A DNA stretch of 8,436 nt from CAYNVS01 sp964400725 (GTDB lineage: Bacteria > Myxococcota_A > SURF-8 > CAYNVS01): NCBI GenBank assembly GCA_964400725.1, contig CAYNVS010000077.1:1-8436 (forward strand). The letters run 5' to 3'. Every line of letters begins with the position of its first letter. Position 1 is the first letter of the stretch. The notes beneath the pieces are model-generated. The model was not told the origin of the DNA. It worked only from the letters and a program-made list of their open reading frames with translations, and did not search any database. Positions 6,287-8,436 of the stretch are shown piece after piece. The position numbers and the translations under genes were made by a program.

Positions 6287-6318
6287 CATGACGCCCGCCG
6301 GAAAGCGAAAGCGTCATG
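6287..6318 (+). promoter_or_regulatory. Start-codon-sequestering hairpin in front of the sigma-like gene
   Basis: CATGACGC (6287-6294) pairs perfectly with GCGTCATG (6311-6318), and the second arm includes the AUG at 6316-6318. The 16-nt loop holds the only weak ribosome binding site candidate (GGAAAG, 6300-6305) and can form a further CGC/GCG pairing (6296-6298 with 6305-6307). Formed in mRNA, this stem would block initiation. Confidence 0.55.
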
Positions 6319-6395
6319 TCTCCAATATCATGGAAGGGTTTCAGAAACGGACTTCAAAGCGAGTTGTTCAAGCCGACAGCAGGCGCGTTTTTTAA
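6288..6395 (+). CDS. Possible 35-codon leader ORF overlapping the sigma-like start
   Basis: A short frame from the ATG at 6288 to a TAA (6393-6395) encodes a very basic peptide beginning MTPAGKRKRHVSN. A GAGG (6281-6284) lies before it but with only 3 nt spacing. It overlaps the start of the sigma-like gene in another frame. Ribosomes translating it would melt the stem at 6287-6318 and could expose the downstream AUG. It may equally be chance, and I list it because it bears on how the next gene is started. Confidence 0.2.
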   Translation: MTPAGKRKRHVSNIMEGFQKRTSKRVVQADSRRVF

Positions 6396-7164
6396 CGCAG
6401 CGAAGCGGCTCCACCCCGAACTTTCTAATTTCGACTCGCCTGAAACCTTGGTGGAATGGATGCTGGATTACTCGTCGCATTCCGCCGAAGAAGAGGACGT
6501 CCTACTAAAATGCATATGGAACGCTCTTAACGACGACGAGGCCAGACCCTTCTGGTCGTCGGTTTTAGCGCTCGGGCTATGGCCGACGCTTGAATGGGTC
6601 TTCTGTAGGATAAGGCCAAAATGCGCGGATGATTCGGAAGCGGCAAGCGAAATATGGAGCGCATTCGAGCTCTGTCTGGCCGATCGTACCTTCCCGAACA
6701 GACCTATTATCGCCAAGAGGCTGATGACAAGAGTATGGACTTTAGCAAGCAGGTCGCTTGACCGCGAGAAATCGCTGAACGCGAAACTGCGCAAAAGCGT
6801 CGAAGCGTTGCCGGAATGCGATATGAGCGCGCCATTTTGCGTCTATGCAAACAAAAAAGACGAACCGCCGTCAAAAGAAGAACTTTATCTATTGCAGCGA
6901 ATGCTTGTCGATTACTTCGATTTGCCTGAACGCGACGCATTGGCGGTCGTACTTCACGCGGTAAGCGGAAAAAGTCACGCAGAAATCGCCGCGCTGATCG
7001 GGTCGTCGGAGGCGGCGACTAGGCAGCGATACTGCAGAGCGTTAAAAAAAGTTCAAAAAAAATCGAAAAATGCCGTCACGCTTTCGAGGCTCAATGAAAT
7101 GGGTAAAGAGAGGAGCGACGAGAAAAACGCCCTAGACAATAGCGACGGTCGTTTTAAACGATGA
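6316..7164 (+). CDS. Sigma-70-like protein with C-terminal region 4 helix-turn-helix
   Basis: The 282-residue protein looks like a divergent sigma-70/ECF-type factor, which would direct RNA polymerase to particular promoters. Residues 203 to about 248 form a region-4 pattern: LPERDALAVVLHAVSG, then SHAEIAALIGSSEAATRQRYCRAL, the helix-turn-helix that reads -35 elements. The region around residues 75-150 (LALGLWPTLEWVFCRI, EIWSAFELCLADRTF) is helical and could be a degenerate region 2. A basic lysine-rich tail follows. It is longer than a typical 170-200 residue ECF factor and has a weak region 2, so a sigma-like transcriptional regulator is possible. No in-frame start exists upstream because a TGA lies at 6289-6291, so the ATG at 6316 is the first start despite its poor ribosome binding site and its position in a stem. 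Confidence 0.68.
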   Translation: MSPISWKGFRNGLQSELFKPTAGAFFNAAKRLHPELSNFDSPETLVEWMLDYSSHSAEEEDVLLKCIWNALNDDEARPFWSSVLALGLWPTLEWVFCRIRPKCADDSEAASEIWSAFELCLADRTFPNRPIIAKRLMTRVWTLASRSLDREKSLNAKLRKSVEALPECDMSAPFCVYANKKDEPPSKEELYLLQRMLVDYFDLPERDALAVVLHAVSGKSHAEIAALIGSSEAATRQRYCRALKKVQKKSKNAVTLSRLNEMGKERSDEKNALDNSDGRFKR

Positions 7165-7181
7165 AAGCAGGATGATTTATC

Positions 7182-7385
7182 ATGCCGATACAAGATTTAA
7201 TGAAGCGCGCGACCGATAAAACTGCGTTCCGGAGACTGCCGGGACTTTTCCGAAAATGTGAGTTCGAGGCGATCATCGAGCCCGGTCATGAATACTATGT
7301 CGAAGAGAACGGCAAGAACGAAGCCGGAATAGAGCTTTACGCCATATATAAGCGATCGCCAACGGCGTCTATGGCGGGGCGGTGA
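7182..7385 (+). CDS. Small protein of unknown function
   Basis: I do not recognise this 67-residue protein. It has a basic N-terminal half (KRATDKTAFRRLPGLFRKCEFE) and a middle strand-like stretch (IELYAIYKRS), a single cysteine and no membrane segment. GCAGGA (7167-7172) lies 9 nt before the ATG, and it follows the sigma-like gene by 17 bp on the same strand, so the two are probably cotranscribed. A 16-codon frame follows at 7389-7439 and is too short to call. Confidence 0.5.
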   Translation: MPIQDLMKRATDKTAFRRLPGLFRKCEFEAIIEPGHEYYVEENGKNEAGIELYAIYKRSPTASMAGR

Positions 7386-7556
7386 AAAATGTCCGTCGCG
7401 CTGGACATGGAATTCCGCAGCTTGAAACTCGTCGCTTAAGCCCCGGCAAATTTGCCGTCCGAGCGTCTAGGTAGTCGTAGCGCGAATAGCCGCCCAGTAG
7501 CGTACGATTGAACCGGATGGATTTAGCGCAAGCGGTTGGAAAGTAGGAAAACGCAA
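7386..7556 (+). promoter_or_regulatory. Leader of the primase gene with a 14-bp palindrome and TAGCG repeats
   Basis: No convincing gene lies here. CGGCAAATTTGCCG (7444-7457) is a perfect palindrome. TAGCGC/TAGCGT hexamers start at 7478, 7498 and 7524. AGGA (7545-7548) lies 8 nt before the ATG at 7557 and serves as its ribosome binding site. The palindrome could be an operator, and the repeats might be weak binding sites of a replication protein; both are inference. Confidence 0.4.
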
Positions 7557-8436
7557 ATGTCTATTGATAATAATGAAATTGCGCAGAAGTACGCGACGCT
7601 TTCGCCTCAAATGATCGAAACGCCTGCCGCTTCAAATCCGCCGGAAGAGCGGGCGAAAAATTCGACTTCGGGCGCAAGCTCCCCGTCGGCCGTCGAGAAG
7701 CATAAAATACATTTGCTCTCGTCCTATTTCTTCGCGCGCACGGACGTTGTGGCCGGACTTCACTACAAGCCCCGGCCGATTAAAGGAGCGTCAGAACTGC
7801 CCGCTCTGCTCGCCGTTCACGTGTCCGGCCCCAACGCCCCAAAAACCAGAATGAATTTCGACATAGACCGAACGCGCCCGGAATTGAAAATACGCATGAC
7901 TATGGCGCATGAATATACGGACAGCGAAGGAACGATAATTAAACCGTTCAGGCTAGGCTCCTACACGCTCAGTAAGGAGACCGACCGCGTTCGATGGATT
8001 TGCATTGATTTCGACGCGCACGGCGACAAAGGCTTGGTTGACCCTACATCGGCAATGCTCTACTCGTGGAAGGCCGCCGCCGCGCACCAGCTCCCCGCTT
8101 ACGTGGAGCGTTCTGGCGGCGGAGCCGGTTGGCACCTGTGGATATTTATAGCGGAAAGCCTTGTGGCCAACGAGGCGAGAAAAATAGGATTACACATTTC
8201 GCCGAAGGATGCTCTATTGCGCGACGGTAAAACGGCGGACGTTACGAAAAACTTAGGAATCGAAGTATTTCCAAAACAGGTCGAGCTAAAAGGCGGGAAA
8301 AGATTAGGCAATATGGTCTGGTTGCCTTTTTGGCACGCCGCTCCAGCCGGAGCGAACGAATTCTATCAAATCGAAACGGACGAAAAGACGAACGAAAAAA
8401 CAGTCGGACAGACATACTTGCCGCAGAAGTTTGAGC
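7557..8436 (+). CDS. Archaeo-eukaryotic primase (AEP) superfamily protein, TOTE-like, C-terminus beyond window
   Basis: The frame is open from the ATG at 7557 to the right edge, 293 residues. The AEP catalytic pattern is visible: IDFD with metal ligands Asp151 and Asp153, then ERSGGGAGWHLWIF with His193, then GIEVFPKQ with Glu236 as the likely third acidic residue, and NMVWLPFW. AEP primases make RNA or DNA primers, and related proteins occur in plasmids, phages, integrative elements and TOTE conflict systems, often fused to a helicase. The first 50 residues are a low-complexity polar leader rich in Ser, Pro and Ala; the domain begins near HKIHLLSSYFFARTD. Any helicase or nuclease domains would lie past 8436. 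The catalytic residues seen look intact. The superfamily is secure, but placing it in the TOTE branch is less so. Confidence 0.82.
   Translation, partial: MSIDNNEIAQKYATLSPQMIETPAASNPPEERAKNSTSGASSPSAVEKHKIHLLSSYFFARTDVVAGLHYKPRPIKGASELPALLAVHVSGPNAPKTRMNFDIDRTRPELKIRMTMAHEYTDSEGTIIKPFRLGSYTLSKETDRVRWICIDFDAHGDKGLVDPTSAMLYSWKAAAAHQLPAYVERSGGGAGWHLWIFIAESLVANEARKIGLHISPKDALLRDGKTADVTKNLGIEVFPKQVELKGGKRLGNMVWLPFWHAAPAGANEFYQIETDEKTNEKTVGQTYLPQKFE

Noticed and set aside
6257..6508. Plus-strand open frame of 83 codons from a TTG
   Set aside because: It overlaps the sigma-like gene out of frame, has no start signal, and its Arg/Cys/Trp-rich product looks like frame-shifted coding sequence.
7389..7439. 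16-codon frame after the small unknown protein
   Set aside because: It is too short, and the upstream GGTGAAAA is not a convincing ribosome binding site; this could be chance.
1..8436. CRISPR array accompanying cas3
   Set aside because: No series of direct repeats of about 28-37 bp with regular spacers is visible; the 9-bp motifs at 1831-1935 are far too short.

Overview
The window is a bacterial accessory region with about 50% GC, Shine-Dalgarno-led genes and short gene overlaps. It combines a CRISPR effector gene, a toxin-antitoxin pair, a decayed site-specific recombinase operon and part of a mobile-element-like replication/expression module. Nothing fixes the organism. The type I-G Cas3, DUF2924/recombinase pair and archaeo-eukaryotic-type primase would fit an environmental or uncultivated bacterium, and I do not name a phylum.

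Layout. (1) 1-1764, minus strand: the first 588 residues of a type I-G (formerly I-U) Cas3 helicase, running off the left edge. The C-terminal HD nuclease and the other cas genes should lie to the left; no CRISPR array is visible. (2) 1765-1984: a divergent control region with three related 9-bp motifs starting at 1831, 1863 and 1927. (3) 1985-2597, plus strand: a Phd/YefM antitoxin and a RelE/ParE toxin overlapping by 8 nt. (4) 2644-4633, minus strand: an operon read right to left, with a small unknown protein, a DUF2924 protein and a large serine recombinase. The recombinase is a pseudogene: most of its catalytic and DNA-binding core is deleted and a frameshift separates the remaining pieces. 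(5) 4728-5789, plus strand: a gene of unknown function whose likely first 30 or so codons are out of frame with the rest across a run of ten A's. (6) 6010-7385, plus strand: a small six-cysteine protein resembling phage Mu Com, a sigma-70-like protein and a 67-residue unknown protein. (7) 7557-8436, plus strand: the N-terminal part of an archaeo-eukaryotic primase (AEP), running off the right edge.

The most interesting point is the pairing in region 6. The Com-like zinc-finger gene lies directly upstream of the sigma-like gene, whose AUG is locked in a perfect 8-bp stem (6287-6294 with 6311-6318) and which lacks a strong ribosome binding site. In phage Mu, Com binds the mom mRNA and opens a structure that hides its translation start, so this could be an analogous RNA-level switch driving a sigma-like factor ahead of a replication gene. 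Other points worth checking are the A10 tract, the motif spacing between cas3 and the toxin-antitoxin operon, and the perfect dyad in front of the Com-like gene.
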